From Thermus caldilimi (GTDB taxonomy: Bacteria > Deinococcota > Deinococci > Deinococcales > Thermaceae): a stretch of DNA of 64,000 nt. This document shows, in pieces, positions 8,810 through 16,865 of this stretch (positions are counted from its first letter, which is position 1; each line of letters opens with the position of its first letter). The translations under genes were made by a program, and so were the position numbers. Where the stretch lies: assembly GCF_004684245.1 (NCBI RefSeq), contig NZ_CP038452.1:2280796-2344795 (forward strand), written 5' to 3'. Under the pieces are notes generated by a model that saw only the letters and a program-made list of their open reading frames with translations, was not told the origin of the DNA and did not search any database.

Positions 8810-9978
8810 TGTACCGGGAGGCCTTGGACTGGCTCTTCGCCCAGCGCCGCCAAGGGGCGCGGGGTCTGGGCCGGGTGCGGGCCCTTTTGGAGCGCCTGGG
8901 GCACCCGGAGGCGGCCTTTCAGGCGGTGCACGTGCTGGGCACGAACGGCAAGGGGAGCGTGGTGGCCTACCTCGAGGCCGCCTTCCGCGCCCGAGGCCTC
9001 CCCTTTGGGGCCTACACCAGCCCCCACCTCCTGGACTTTCGGGAGAGGATCCGCACCCACCGAGGCCTCATCCCCGAGGCGGCGGTGGCGCGCTTTGTGG
9101 CCTGGGCCCAGGGGCAAAGCTGGCCTGAGCCCCCGGGGTTTTTTGACCTGGCCACCGCCTTGGCCTTTCACCACTTCCGGGAGGAGGGGGTGGCCCTGGC
9201 GGTGGTGGAGGCGGGGGTGGGGGGGGAGAAGGACGCCACGAACGTCCTTTCCCACGTGGTCCTCACCGTGCTGACCCACGTGGGGGAGGACCACCTGGAG
9301 GCCCTGGGGGGGAGCCTCGAGGCCGTGGCCTGGGAGAAGGCGGGAGCCTTCCGCCCAGGGGTCCCCGTGGTCACGGGGGCGGAAGGGGTGGGCCTTAGGG
9401 TGGCCCGGCAGGTGGCGGCGGCGCGGGGGTGCCCCCTCCATGTCCTGGACCCGGAAGACCCCCTCTTCGCCCTCCCCGTGGCCCCCGCCCTGAAGGGGGC
9501 CTTCCAGGAGCAAAACGCCCGGCTCGCCGCGGCGGCCTTAAGGCTTCTCGGCTTCCCCGAGGAGGCCATCCGGCGGGGCCTGCAGGAGGCCCGGCACCCG
9601 GGGAGGCTGGAGCGCTTTCCCCTAGGGGGGGTGGAGGTCTACCTGGACGGGGCCCACAACCCCCCGGCGGCCCAGGCCCTGGCCCGGGAGTTTCCCGCCT
9701 ACCACATGGTCTTTGGGGCCTTTCCCCGCAAGGACGTGCGAAGGATGCTGGCCCACCTCCTCCCCAAGGCCAAGAGCGTCCGCTACACCCGGGCCGGGGA
9801 GGGGGCCTTGGGGGAGGAGCTGGGCGGGCCCTTCTTTGAGGAGCCCTGGGAGGCCCTGCATCACGCGGTGGAGGCCGCGCGGGTGGACGGCCTCCCCGTC
9901 CTGGCCACGGGCTCCTTGTACCTGGTGGGGGCCCTAAGGGGAAGGTTCCTTAGGAACCTCCCGGCCGAAGAGCCTTAG
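8809..9978 (+). CDS. folC: Bifunctional folylpolyglutamate / dihydrofolate synthase
   Basis: Adds glutamate to dihydropteroate and tetrahydrofolates in the cytosol. The Mur-ligase-type P-loop GTNGKGSV, the SPHLLDFRERI segment, the acidic EAGVGGEKDATNV motif and the C-terminal LDGAHNPPA are all present in about 390 residues. The start overlaps the tmrA stop: GTG at 8806 or ATG at 8809 are both possible, and ATG is preferred. It converges on the ABC ATPase gene, with a 45-nt overlap of the coding ends. Confidence 0.94.
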   Translation: MYREALDWLFAQRRQGARGLGRVRALLERLGHPEAAFQAVHVLGTNGKGSVVAYLEAAFRARGLPFGAYTSPHLLDFRERIRTHRGLIPEAAVARFVAWAQGQSWPEPPGFFDLATALAFHHFREEGVALAVVEAGVGGEKDATNVLSHVVLTVLTHVGEDHLEALGGSLEAVAWEKAGAFRPGVPVVTGAEGVGLRVARQVAAARGCPLHVLDPEDPLFALPVAPALKGAFQEQNARLAAAALRLLGFPEEAIRRGLQEARHPGRLERFPLGGVEVYLDGAHNPPAAQALAREFPAYHMVFGAFPRKDVRRMLAHLLPKAKSVRYTRAGEGALGEELGGPFFEEPWEALHHAVEAARVDGLPVLATGSLYLVGALRGRFLRNLPAEEP

Positions 9979-10848
9979 GAAGACGGTCTCCAGGCTGGGC
10001 TCCCCCCGGGAGACCTCCAGCACCTCCACGGGCACCCGGGGCAGGGCCTCCTTGAGGGCCGCCCACTCCCCCAGGAAGACCAAGCGGTCCTTCCCCTCCG
10101 CCAGCCACCCCGGGCCCAGGGCCTCCGCCAGGGCCTCGGCCACGGGCTCGGCCAGGCGGAGGAGGTACCCTTCCCCCGCCCACTCCCGCAGGAGGGCCCG
10201 GGTGGGTCCTTCCCGAAGGAGCCTTCCCCCCTTGAGGAAGGCCACCCGGTCGCTCACCCGCTCCACCGTGGCCAGGTCGTGGGAGGTGAGGAGGATGCCG
10301 ATCCCCTCCCCCTTGAGGCTCAGGAGGATGGCCTCCAGCTCCCCCCGGCTCACCGGGTCCAAGCCCAGGGTGGGCTCGTCCAGGAGGAGGAAGCGGGGCC
10401 TTAGGGCGAGGGCCAGGGCCAAGGCGGCCTTCTGTTGCATGCCCCGGGAGAGGGAGGCCAAAGGGGCATGGAGGCGCTCCTTCAGGCCAAAGCGCTCCAG
10501 CCAGTGGAGGAAGCGGGGGCGCACCTCCTTGGGGCTGAGCCCCCGGATGCCTCCGAAGTAAAGGGCGTTGGCCAGGAGGGGGAGGTTGAGGTAGAGGTTG
10601 CGGCTCCCCTCCAGGAGGACCCCGAACTCGTGCCCCTGGGGCCTGCGCCGCCTGCCCTCCTCCTCCAGGTAGACCTCCCCCTCCTCCGGCAGGAGGAGGC
10701 CCAGGATCACCTTCACCAGGGTGGTCTTGCCCGCCCCGTTGGGGCCCAAGAGGCCCAGGACCTCCCCCGCCCCTAGCTCCAGGCTCACCCCGGCCAGGGC
10801 CTGCACCGGGCCGAAGCGCTTGTGGACTCCTTGCACCAGAAGGCGCAT
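9934..10848 (-). CDS. ABC-2 type exporter ATP-binding protein
   Basis: Cytoplasmic ATPase of a drug-, lipid- or peptide-exporter, 304 aa. Walker A GPNGAGKTT (about 34-42), signature LSRGMQQKAALAL, Walker B FLLLDEPTLGLD and the H-loop TSHDLATVE are intact. The ~80-residue C-terminal extension is common in this class. It directly follows the permease gene, abutting its stop. The ATPase is healthy while its permease is frameshifted. Substrate unknown. Confidence 0.9.
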   Translation of the reverse strand: MRLLVQGVHKRFGPVQALAGVSLELGAGEVLGLLGPNGAGKTTLVKVILGLLLPEEGEVYLEEEGRRRRPQGHEFGVLLEGSRNLYLNLPLLANALYFGGIRGLSPKEVRPRFLHWLERFGLKERLHAPLASLSRGMQQKAALALALALRPRFLLLDEPTLGLDPVSRGELEAILLSLKGEGIGILLTSHDLATVERVSDRVAFLKGGRLLREGPTRALLREWAGEGYLLRLAEPVAEALAEALGPGWLAEGKDRLVFLGEWAALKEALPRVPVEVLEVSRGEPSLETVFLRLFGREVPKEPSP

Positions 10849-11613
10849 CAGTACCTCCCCAAAAGGCCCCGCAAGCGGACCAATCGGTACATGAAGCTTA
10901 AAGCCAGGAAGCCAGTTCCCAGAAGGAGCAGGCTTTGGACGAGGGCGAAGAAGGCCACCTCACCCCTCCACACCCCTCCCGTGAGGCTTTGAGAAAGCAG
11001 GTGGGCTGCCGGGGCCAGGGGGAGGTAGACCATGTGGTCTTGCCAGTTGACCACAGAGAAGAAGTAGAGGAGAAGACCAAACTGGATGATTATGAAAAAA
11101 CTAAGAATGCGCTTAAAGTAAAGAGCTAGGGCCGCCATGATAAGAGAAAACCCAAGCGCTCCTAACGCTAGCAAGCCGATAGCTACTGGCCAAAAAGTCT
11201 TGGGGTCCAAGGGGATGCCTGTTATCAAGGCCAACACCCCCTATGAGGATGCCTGTTCTGAACAGGTTGAAGAGTGTATCTGCAAATCCTCTTAGAAGGA
11301 GCTGGATCAAGAGACCCCCTCGGGCAAGGGCCAAGTGTTCCAAAGTGCCACGATCCGCTTCCTGTGAAACGGCGAAGGCCAGGGCCTGAAACGTCCCAAC
11401 CACGATATTGAATGCAGCGTACATTAGGAGAATATTTCCCCCGTGACCCACAGATGGACGTGTGTCTGAAGGAGAAAGGGAGTTTGGGGCCATCCATATA
11501 GCATAGAAAAAGACCGCATCCGCAAAAAGACCTGCCAACTGGTTGGGCAGGTAAACCCTTGCGGCATTCAGGGTTAGCCGGACCTCAGCCAGGAGTTGAT
11601 AGGCGAGTTTCAC
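10848..11613 (-). pseudogene. ABC-2 type permease, frameshifted
   Basis: Membrane partner of the adjacent ATPase. A strong Shine-Dalgarno (GAGGAGG) precedes the GTG start at 11613. The first 166 codons encode hydrophobic helices (VFFYAIWMAP, LLMYAAFNIVVG). The frame then shifts at a C5 run (11237-11241): one base too many. Removing it joins ILIG to VLALITGIPLDPKTF and gives a 254-aa protein with about six helices. Base composition of the N-terminal half is lower in GC than its neighbours, suggesting acquired DNA. Pseudogene or sequencing error. Confidence 0.78.
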
Positions 11614-11634
11614 AATGTACCTCCTCTAGAGAAT

Positions 11635-11664
11635 CCCCAAGATGAGCCCGGGCTCATCTTGGGG
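11635..11664. repeat. Perfect 30-bp palindrome upstream of the exporter permease
   Basis: Left arm CCCCAAGATGAGCCC (11635-11649) and right arm GGGCTCATCTTGGGG (11650-11664) pair perfectly with no spacer. It lies between a 36-codon ORF, whose stop falls inside it, and the permease ribosome site. There is no following T-run on either strand, so it is not a standard terminator. It may be an operator or an RNA hairpin that hides the permease leader. Confidence 0.85.
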
Positions 11665-11764
11665 GTCGCTGGATAGGCTCTACAGGGCTGGAATTGCTTC
11701 CGTAGAAAAAGACGATGCACCCTAGAGGCTTAGCAGACCTGGTTGGTTTGACAATGTACCGCAT
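11654..11764 (-). CDS. 36-aa small ORF upstream of the exporter
   Basis: An ATG at 11764 with a strong Shine-Dalgarno (AAAGGAGG, 6 nt away) opens a 36-codon frame. It begins MRYIVKPTRSAKPLG, continues CIVFFYGSNSS and ends in a Pro/Arg-rich tail. The stop lies within the 30-bp palindrome, and the permease start is 40 nt further on. It has one Cys and no recognised domain. It may be a regulatory leader peptide for the exporter or a small secreted/modified peptide; neither is proven. Confidence 0.45.
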   Translation of the reverse strand: MRYIVKPTRSAKPLGCIVFFYGSNSSPVEPIQRPPR

Positions 11765-11780
11765 CCCTCACCTCCTTTCC

Positions 11781-12110
11781 CTAGCCCGTGCAGGGCTTGG
11801 CCGGGCCCATAGCCTCACCTTCCCTGTACAGGACGGCAAGAGCACTGAAAAGGGCATTGTAGGCCAGCTTTCCCCCCGAGGAGAGGGTGTGGAAGTGGTG
11901 GTAGCGGCTCGGGCGGTACCGTTGGATCTCCGGCGCTTCCAGGGTAACTGGCACCTTCTCGTAAGCTTTCCCTTCTATTCCATGTGCTTCCTCCAACCCT
12001 TTGAGGTCAGAATACAGGGGGGAAGGTAACCACCGTCTAACTCATCAGACTCTCATAAACCTCTTTAGGCGTTACGCGGCGGTTGCGTTCCCCGGGGTGG
12101 CTTGGGAGCA
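11781..12110 (-). pseudogene. Decayed gene remnant (possible peptide-maturase fragment)
   Basis: No intact gene is present. The clearest frame (about 86 codons, ending at 11781) contains YEKVPVTLEAPEIQRYR and then SRYHHFHTLSSGGKLAYNAL. The second segment recalls the N-termini of SPASM radical-SAM peptide maturases. Its only usual starts are a TTG at 11996 or non-standard codons. Upstream, a separate frame from an ATG at 12107 reads MLPSHPGERNRRVTPKEVYE and stops. The two could be joined only by two small indels, one near a C6 run. This looks like genuine decay rather than a single error. The assignment is tentative. Confidence 0.4.
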
Positions 12111-12214
12111 TGCGGGTTCTCCTCAAAATGGTGCTCCTCCTGGGCTTTGCCTTGGGGGAGTGGAGGGCGGTCCCGGGTTCCCGCCGCCTGCCATCGGTCC
12201 AGGCCTTGAGCTCC
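12111..12214. other. Noncoding remainder of the accessory patch
   Basis: Between the gene remnant and the BTAD regulator. On the plus strand an ATG at 12110 opens a signal-peptide-like stretch (MRVLLKMVLLLGFALG), but the frame soon runs antisense into the regulator and no domain follows. I see no other structure here. Confidence 0.4.
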
Positions 12215-13712
12215 CTAAAGTTCCCATTCCTGCCTAAGCCGCCCCACCCGGGCCAGGACCCCGGGGCGCCGGGGGTCTTCGGGGGGGAGGCGCTCCAGCA
12301 GGGCCTCCCAGAGATCCAGGTCGTCCTCGAGCCGCTCCGCCAGGGTGTAAAAGGCCTCGAGGCTTCCCCGGCCCAGGACAGCCCTCCTTAGGGTTTCCTC
12401 CAGCTCCCACCGCAAGGCCTCCACCCCCGGGGCCTGGCTCTCGGGGAGGAGGGGGCCCCGGTACAGGTGGAGGGCCCGGGGGAGGTCCCCCTGCTCCAGG
12501 GCTTGTCTCACCTCCAGGAAGTCCGCCCGCAAGGGGGAGGAGGCGGTAGGGGCGGCCCGCTATCGCCAGGCCCCGCGCCCGCAGGCGGTGGAGCTCCATG
12601 CGCAGGGCAGGGGTGTTCCCTTCCCCGTAGAGGGCCTGGGCCAGGGCCTCCCCCCGCCACCCCTCGGGCCGGGCCAGGAGGAGGACCAGAAGCTCCGCTT
12701 GCCGCAAGGGAAGGGGCTTCCCGAAAAGCCGCGCCTCCCCCAGGGCCTGGAGGTGGGGTCCTGGCCTTCCCCAGGGGATAGGCCAGAGGAGCCGCCCTCC
12801 CCTCCTGGAAAGCTCTCCCAGGGCAGGGGCGTCCTCCCCCAGGAAGAGGCAGGCCCGGAAGGCCTCCTCCCCGGCTCCCTCCCGCAAAAGGAGGGGAAGA
12901 ACCTCCCGCACCCCTTCGCCGTCTTCCCATAGCAGGGCCTCCCCCAGGAGGACCAGGGCCTTGGGGAGAGGGTCCTGGGCCCAGGGCCGGGCGGCTTGCA
13001 GGAGAGGGGGGGCCCCCTGGCCCAGGAGGCGCACCCCGGCGGGGGCCAGGTAGGGGAGGGCTGTGGGGGGCGCTTCCTCCAGGGCCTTTTGCCAGCAGGC
13101 CCGGGCGGCCTCCTCCTCCCCCTGGAGGAGGCGGAGGTGAGCCATGAGGAAGCGGGCGTAGAGGCCGGGCCCCGGCTCCAGGGCCAAGGGCTCCACCTCC
13201 TGGAGGAGGTCGGGGAGGGATGGCTCCTCTTCGGCCAGGAGGGTGAGCCAGGCCCACTCCAGGGTGGTAAAAGCCCCCGGGGCCTTGAGGCGGGCCAGGG
13301 CGGCGTGGGCCAAGGCCTCCCGCAGGCGGCCTAGGCGCCGTTTCGTGCGGGCCAGGGCCAGGGTGAGTAGGCCTTGGTCCTTAGGGCTTTGGGTGCGGTG
13401 GAGGGCCTCCTCCAGGGCCACCACCCCTTCCCGCGGGGGCAAGGCGAGGCCCAGATGGTAGAGGGTAAGGGAGGTCTGGGCCCTCCTGGCGGCCTCCAGG
13501 GCGAGCCTCCGGTACCCCTGGAGGTCCCCCCGGCGGGCCTTGGCGAAGCCCAGGAGGGCCAGGCGCTCGGCCTCCTCAGGGCCCTTTCCCTTCCAGGCCT
13601 TTAGGAGGGCCTCCGCCTCCCCCTCCCGCCCCGCCTCCAGGAGGGCCCGGGCCTGGGCCAGGGGGGCTTCCTTCCCCCAAGGGGCCAGGGTGCCCAGGCT
13701 TTCTCCTTCCAT
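12215..13712 (-). pseudogene. TPR / BTAD-type transcriptional regulator, frameshifted
   Basis: Restoring the frame gives 498 aa. The first ~350 residues are Leu/Ala/Glu-rich helical repeats of TPR type (EALLKAWKGKGPEEAERLAL, EALAHAALARLKAPGA). The C-terminus resembles the winged helix plus bacterial transcriptional activation domain of SARP/BTAD proteins: GEARLFGKPLPLRQAELLVL, LRMELHRLRARGLAIAGRPY and DFLEVRQALEQGDLPRALHL. One extra base in a G5 run (12533-12537; C5 on the coding strand) separates the two parts. It has its own TATACT promoter. The regulated genes are unknown; the neighbouring exporter patch is a candidate. Confidence 0.72.
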
Positions 13713-13718
13713 GGAAGC

Positions 13719-13724
13719 AGTATA
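13719..13724 (-). promoter_or_regulatory. -10 box TATACT of the BTAD regulator
   Basis: TATACT followed by six bases and the ATG at 13712, a leaderless arrangement. The expected -35 position falls inside the terminal-repeat element at 13733-13840. Confidence 0.55.
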
Positions 13725-13732
13725 GAGGAAAA

Positions 13733-13840
13733 GCTAAGTACCCGCACGCAAAGCTCGCCCCCTCGGCCAAAGCCAAAGCGGCTTGCTCATGGCCTCTTTG
13801 GGGCCACCGTAGTGGCGCAAGCCACGACGGGGTACTTAGC
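13733..13840. repeat. 108-bp element with 11-bp terminal inverted repeats
   Basis: GCTAAGTACCC (13733-13743) and GGGTACTTAGC (13830-13840) are perfect inverted termini. Inside is a small hairpin GTGGC-GCAA-GCCAC (13812-13825) and a looser CCAAAG/CTTTGG pair. It fills the gap between the lipoprotein stop and the BTAD promoter. It could be a MITE-like repeat or a structured intergenic RNA/terminator. No clear target duplication is visible. Confidence 0.5.
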
Positions 13841-13841
13841 C

Positions 13842-14894
13842 TCACTCCCTGGCCTCCGCCAGCACCCGCCCCGAGGGGTCGGCGAAGACTACCCGGTTCA
13901 CCCTTTCCAGCTCCAGGATCACATAGGGGCTCGTCAGGGCCTGGGTGACGATGGCCCCGGGCCGTGGGCTTTGCAGGTTCAGGATGACCCGGGCGGTTCC
14001 GCCCGCATAGGTAACCCCAATCACCTCGAGGCCATACCCCCCGGTGGGCTTTAAGCCCCAGAAAAAGGCGGCCACGCTCCTCGTGCGGAAGTCCACGCTA
14101 GGGGCGGGTGGGCGGGGGATGCGGTTGGCCACCACCAGATTCCAAACCTCGGCGAAGCGGGTGGGGTTGTTGGCCAGGAAGGCCCTGGCCTCGGTTTCCC
14201 CGTAGGCGGCGTTGCTGCCCCGGTCCAGGATCCGGTAAGGGGGAGAGGGGGGCGTCACCACCTCCACTCTAAGCCCGTACTGCACCTGGAGGGCCCCCAC
14301 CCGGTAGCCGTCGGGGATGGGGTCCAAGGCCAGGGGCTTCAGGACGGGCTCGGAAAGCTCAAACAACACCACTTGCCTCCCTCCCCGCCGGGCCAGGATC
14401 TCCCGAAGGAGGACCTGGGTTTCCGGCCCGGTGAAGGCGTAGAGGTCTGGGGTCTGGTACTGGGCGGGCTGGACCAGGCTCCGGCTTTCCCCTTCCCTCA
14501 GGCTCCCCGTGAGCCGGACCCAGCCCACCCCGTCGTAAAACCAGGTGGCCCGGAGGTTGGCCTGGGCCCGGACCTCGAGGAGGCTCCCCTGGATTCCCCG
14601 CACCGCCTCGGCCAGGGGGCGGAGGGCAGGCCCCACCTCCCTGAGCACGGGATTTCCCCCCACCCAAAGGGCTCCCGGCACCGCCCAGAGGCTTTCTCCC
14701 GAGGCCTTTCCCAGGCGGAGGACCTGGGTGCCGAGCCGGACCTCCCGGGGCTCCCCGTAGAAGTAGGTCCAGCGCTCCGTGGCCTCGGGGAAGAGGAGCT
14801 GGGCCTCGACCACCCGGTAACCCGTGCCTTCCAGAAGCTGGCAGGCGCTGAGGAGAGGCAAAAAAAGCAGGAGAAAGAGGAGGCCTTTTCTCAT
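13842..14894 (-). CDS. Lipoprotein with C-terminal PrcB-like domain
   Basis: 350 aa, exported and lipid-anchored: residues 1-18 form a lipoprotein signal with lipobox LLSAC. The middle (about 30-270) is unrecognised and beta-rich. The last ~75 residues (VAAFFWGLKPTGGYGLEV... VTQALTSPYVILELERV) match the PrcB C-terminal domain seen in protease-complex proteins. Role unknown; possibly envelope-associated protein interaction. It has its own promoter (TATCAT six bases before the ATG). Confidence 0.72.
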   Translation of the reverse strand: MRKGLLFLLLFLPLLSACQLLEGTGYRVVEAQLLFPEATERWTYFYGEPREVRLGTQVLRLGKASGESLWAVPGALWVGGNPVLREVGPALRPLAEAVRGIQGSLLEVRAQANLRATWFYDGVGWVRLTGSLREGESRSLVQPAQYQTPDLYAFTGPETQVLLREILARRGGRQVVLFELSEPVLKPLALDPIPDGYRVGALQVQYGLRVEVVTPPSPPYRILDRGSNAAYGETEARAFLANNPTRFAEVWNLVVANRIPRPPAPSVDFRTRSVAAFFWGLKPTGGYGLEVIGVTYAGGTARVILNLQSPRPGAIVTQALTSPYVILELERVNRVVFADPSGRVLAEARE

Positions 14895-14900
14895 GGTTCC

Positions 14901-14906
14901 ATGATA
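14901..14906 (-). promoter_or_regulatory. -10 box TATCAT of the PrcB-domain lipoprotein gene
   Basis: TATCAT plus six bases to the ATG at 14894, fitting leaderless transcription. Confidence 0.5.
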
Positions 14907-14948
14907 CCCCTTTGGGGCTTGCCTCCTTCTTAAGGCCGCCTTTAGCCT

Positions 14949-15797
14949 TTAGCGGCTTCTCGGGTCCAGGGCGTCCCTGAGGCCATCCCCCAGGAGGTTG
15001 AAGGCCAAAACGGTGAGCATGATGAAAAGCCCCGGGAAGATCATGGTCCAGGGGGCGTTCATGGCGTAGCCTCCCTTGAAGCTGTCGGCGATCATGGCCC
15101 CCCACTCGGGGGCAGGAGGCTGGGCCCCAAGGCCCAGAAAGCCCAAGGCGGCCGCCTCGAGGGTAGCGGTGCCAATGGATAAGGTAGCCTGCACCACCAG
15201 GGGGGCCAGGGTACCCGGGAGGATGTGGCGAAAGAGGATCCGTCTATTCCCCGCCCCCAGGGCGATGGCCGCCTGAACGAAGTCCAGCTCCCTTAAGGAG
15301 AGGACCATGGAGCGGGCCAGGCGGATGTAGACGGGCACCTGCACGATGCCGATGGCCAGCATGGCGTTTTGCAGGCTGGGGCCGGAAACGGCTACGATGG
15401 CGATGGCCAAAAGGGTTCCCGGAAAAGCCAGGAGCAGGTCGGCAAGCCAGCCGATGAGAAGCTCGGTCCTTCCCCGGTAGAACCCGGCCAAGAGGCCCAG
15501 GAGGGTACCCAGGAAAAGGCCGATGCTTACCGAGATCACGCCCACCTGGAGGGAGATGCGGCTTCCGTGGAGGACCCGGGTGAAGACATCTCGCCCCAGG
15601 TGGTCGGTCCCGAAGGGGTGTTCCAGGGTGGGGGGCTTGAGCCGGTTCAGGTAGTCCCGGTCGGTGGTGGGGTCATAGGGCTTGAGCAAGGGGATGAACA
15701 GGGCCAGGAGGACCAGGAAGAGGGTCAGGACCAGGCCCACCTTGCCGGAAGGCGATTTCAGGAAACGCCGAAGAGCTTGACGAGTGGGGGTTTCCAT
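14949..15797 (-). CDS. Peptide/nickel ABC transporter permease, DppC/OppC type
   Basis: Inner-membrane permease of 282 aa. The N-terminal helix (VGLVLTLFLVLLALFIPLL), the HPFGTDHLGRDVFTRVLHG motif typical of DppC/OppC, and the EAA-like loop (ALGAGNRRILFRHILPG) that docks the ATPase are visible. The start METPTRQALRRFL at 15797 is four bases downstream of the dppB-type gene's stop; longer upstream frames run through that gene and were rejected. It is the last gene of a three-gene unit without ATPase genes. Confidence 0.92.
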   Translation of the reverse strand: METPTRQALRRFLKSPSGKVGLVLTLFLVLLALFIPLLKPYDPTTDRDYLNRLKPPTLEHPFGTDHLGRDVFTRVLHGSRISLQVGVISVSIGLFLGTLLGLLAGFYRGRTELLIGWLADLLLAFPGTLLAIAIVAVSGPSLQNAMLAIGIVQVPVYIRLARSMVLSLRELDFVQAAIALGAGNRRILFRHILPGTLAPLVVQATLSIGTATLEAAALGFLGLGAQPPAPEWGAMIADSFKGGYAMNAPWTMIFPGLFIMLTVLAFNLLGDGLRDALDPRSR

Positions 15798-15801
15798 GGG
15801 T

Positions 15802-16812
15802 TCACCTGTACTGGATGCGAGGGTCCAAAAGGGCGTAGGAGAGGTCCACCAGGAGGTTGACCAGGACGAAGACCGTAGCCACCACCAACACCCCAGCCTG
15901 GACCACGGGATAGTCGCGGTTGAGGATGCCCTCGTAGATGTAGGAGCCGATGCCCGGCCAGGAGAAGATGGTTTCCGTGAGGATAGCCCCGCCCAGGAGG
16001 GTGCCAAACTGGAGGCCAATGATGGTGACCACGGGCAGGAGGGCGTTTTTCAGGGCGTGCTTCAGGATCACCTGGCGCTCCGCCAAGCCCTTGGCCCTGG
16101 CGGTGCGCACGTAATCCTGGGAGAGCACCTCCAGCATGGCGCTACGGGTGATGCGGGTGAGGATGGCCAGGGGAATGGTGCCCAGGGTGAGGGCGGGGAG
16201 GATCAGATGTCGTAGGGCATCCGCCAACACCTCTAGCCTTCGGGTTAGAAGCCCGTCCAGCACCAAAAAACCGGTGAGAGGCCGAAAGTCTATCGCTAAA
16301 TCGGTGCTGAGCCTTCCCCCTGTGGGCAGCCAGTGCAGGTTCACGGCAAAGAGGTAGACCAGGAGGAGGCCCAGCCAGAAAACCGGCATGGAGACCCCCA
16401 CCAGGGAGAGGCTCATGGAAAGGGTGTCTAGGATGCTGTTTTTTCGTACCGCCGCCACGATGCCCACGGGAATTCCCAAGACCACCGCCACCAAGGTGGC
16501 GGCCAAGGCCAGCTCAAAGGTAGCGGGCCAGCGCCTTTTTAACTCCTCGGCCACGGGAATGGTGGACACGGCGCTGGTGCCCAGGTCCCCGGTGAGGATG
16601 TTCTTGACAAAGGTGAGGTACTGAACGTATAAGGGCTTGTTGAGCCCGAGCTTTTCCCGGAGGGCGGCAAGCTGCTCCGGGGTGCCCCGCTCCCCCAGAA
16701 TGGCCTGGGCGGGGTCGCCGGGGATGAGCTGCAGGAACAGAAAGACCAAAAGGGTGATCCCGAAGAGGACGGGGACCAGGCCCAGCAGGCGTCGCAGAAC
16801 ATAGCTCCACAT
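15802..16812 (-). CDS. Peptide/nickel ABC transporter permease, DppB/OppB type
   Basis: Inner-membrane permease of 336 aa with the expected N-terminus (YVLRRLLGLVPVLFGITLLV), the LIPGDPA motif, and the EAA loop (RTARAKGLAERQVILKHALK). It forms the translocation path with the following permease and receives substrate from the binding protein encoded just upstream. The ATPases (DppD/F-type) are not in the window and must be encoded elsewhere. A terminator-like hairpin separates it from the binding-protein gene. Confidence 0.93.
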   Translation of the reverse strand: MWSYVLRRLLGLVPVLFGITLLVFLFLQLIPGDPAQAILGERGTPEQLAALREKLGLNKPLYVQYLTFVKNILTGDLGTSAVSTIPVAEELKRRWPATFELALAATLVAVVLGIPVGIVAAVRKNSILDTLSMSLSLVGVSMPVFWLGLLLVYLFAVNLHWLPTGGRLSTDLAIDFRPLTGFLVLDGLLTRRLEVLADALRHLILPALTLGTIPLAILTRITRSAMLEVLSQDYVRTARAKGLAERQVILKHALKNALLPVVTIIGLQFGTLLGGAILTETIFSWPGIGSYIYEGILNRDYPVVQAGVLVVATVFVLVNLLVDLSYALLDPRIQYR

Positions 16813-16823
16813 TTGTCCGCCTC

Positions 16824-16854
16824 AAAAAGCCCGGACCCCCCGCAGGGGGTCCGG
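16824..16854 (-). terminator. Attenuator-type terminator between binding protein and permeases
   Basis: On the minus strand a strong GC stem (arms CCGGACCCCC / GGGGGTCCGG, about 16831-16852) is followed by CTTTTT. It lies 12 nt after the binding-protein stop and before the dppB-type start. It would allow high binding-protein expression with partial read-through into the permeases. Confidence 0.7.
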
Positions 16855-16865
16855 GGCGGAAGCGC

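Noticed and set aside
12110-12391. A secreted protein starting MRVLLKMVLLLGFALG on the plus strand
   Set aside because: The signal-like start is followed by Pro/Gly-rich sequence that is antisense to the BTAD regulator and shows no domain or conserved length.
13733-13840. A simple rho-independent terminator
   Set aside because: The inverted termini are over 80 bp apart and there is no U-tract, so a repeat element or complex structure fits better.
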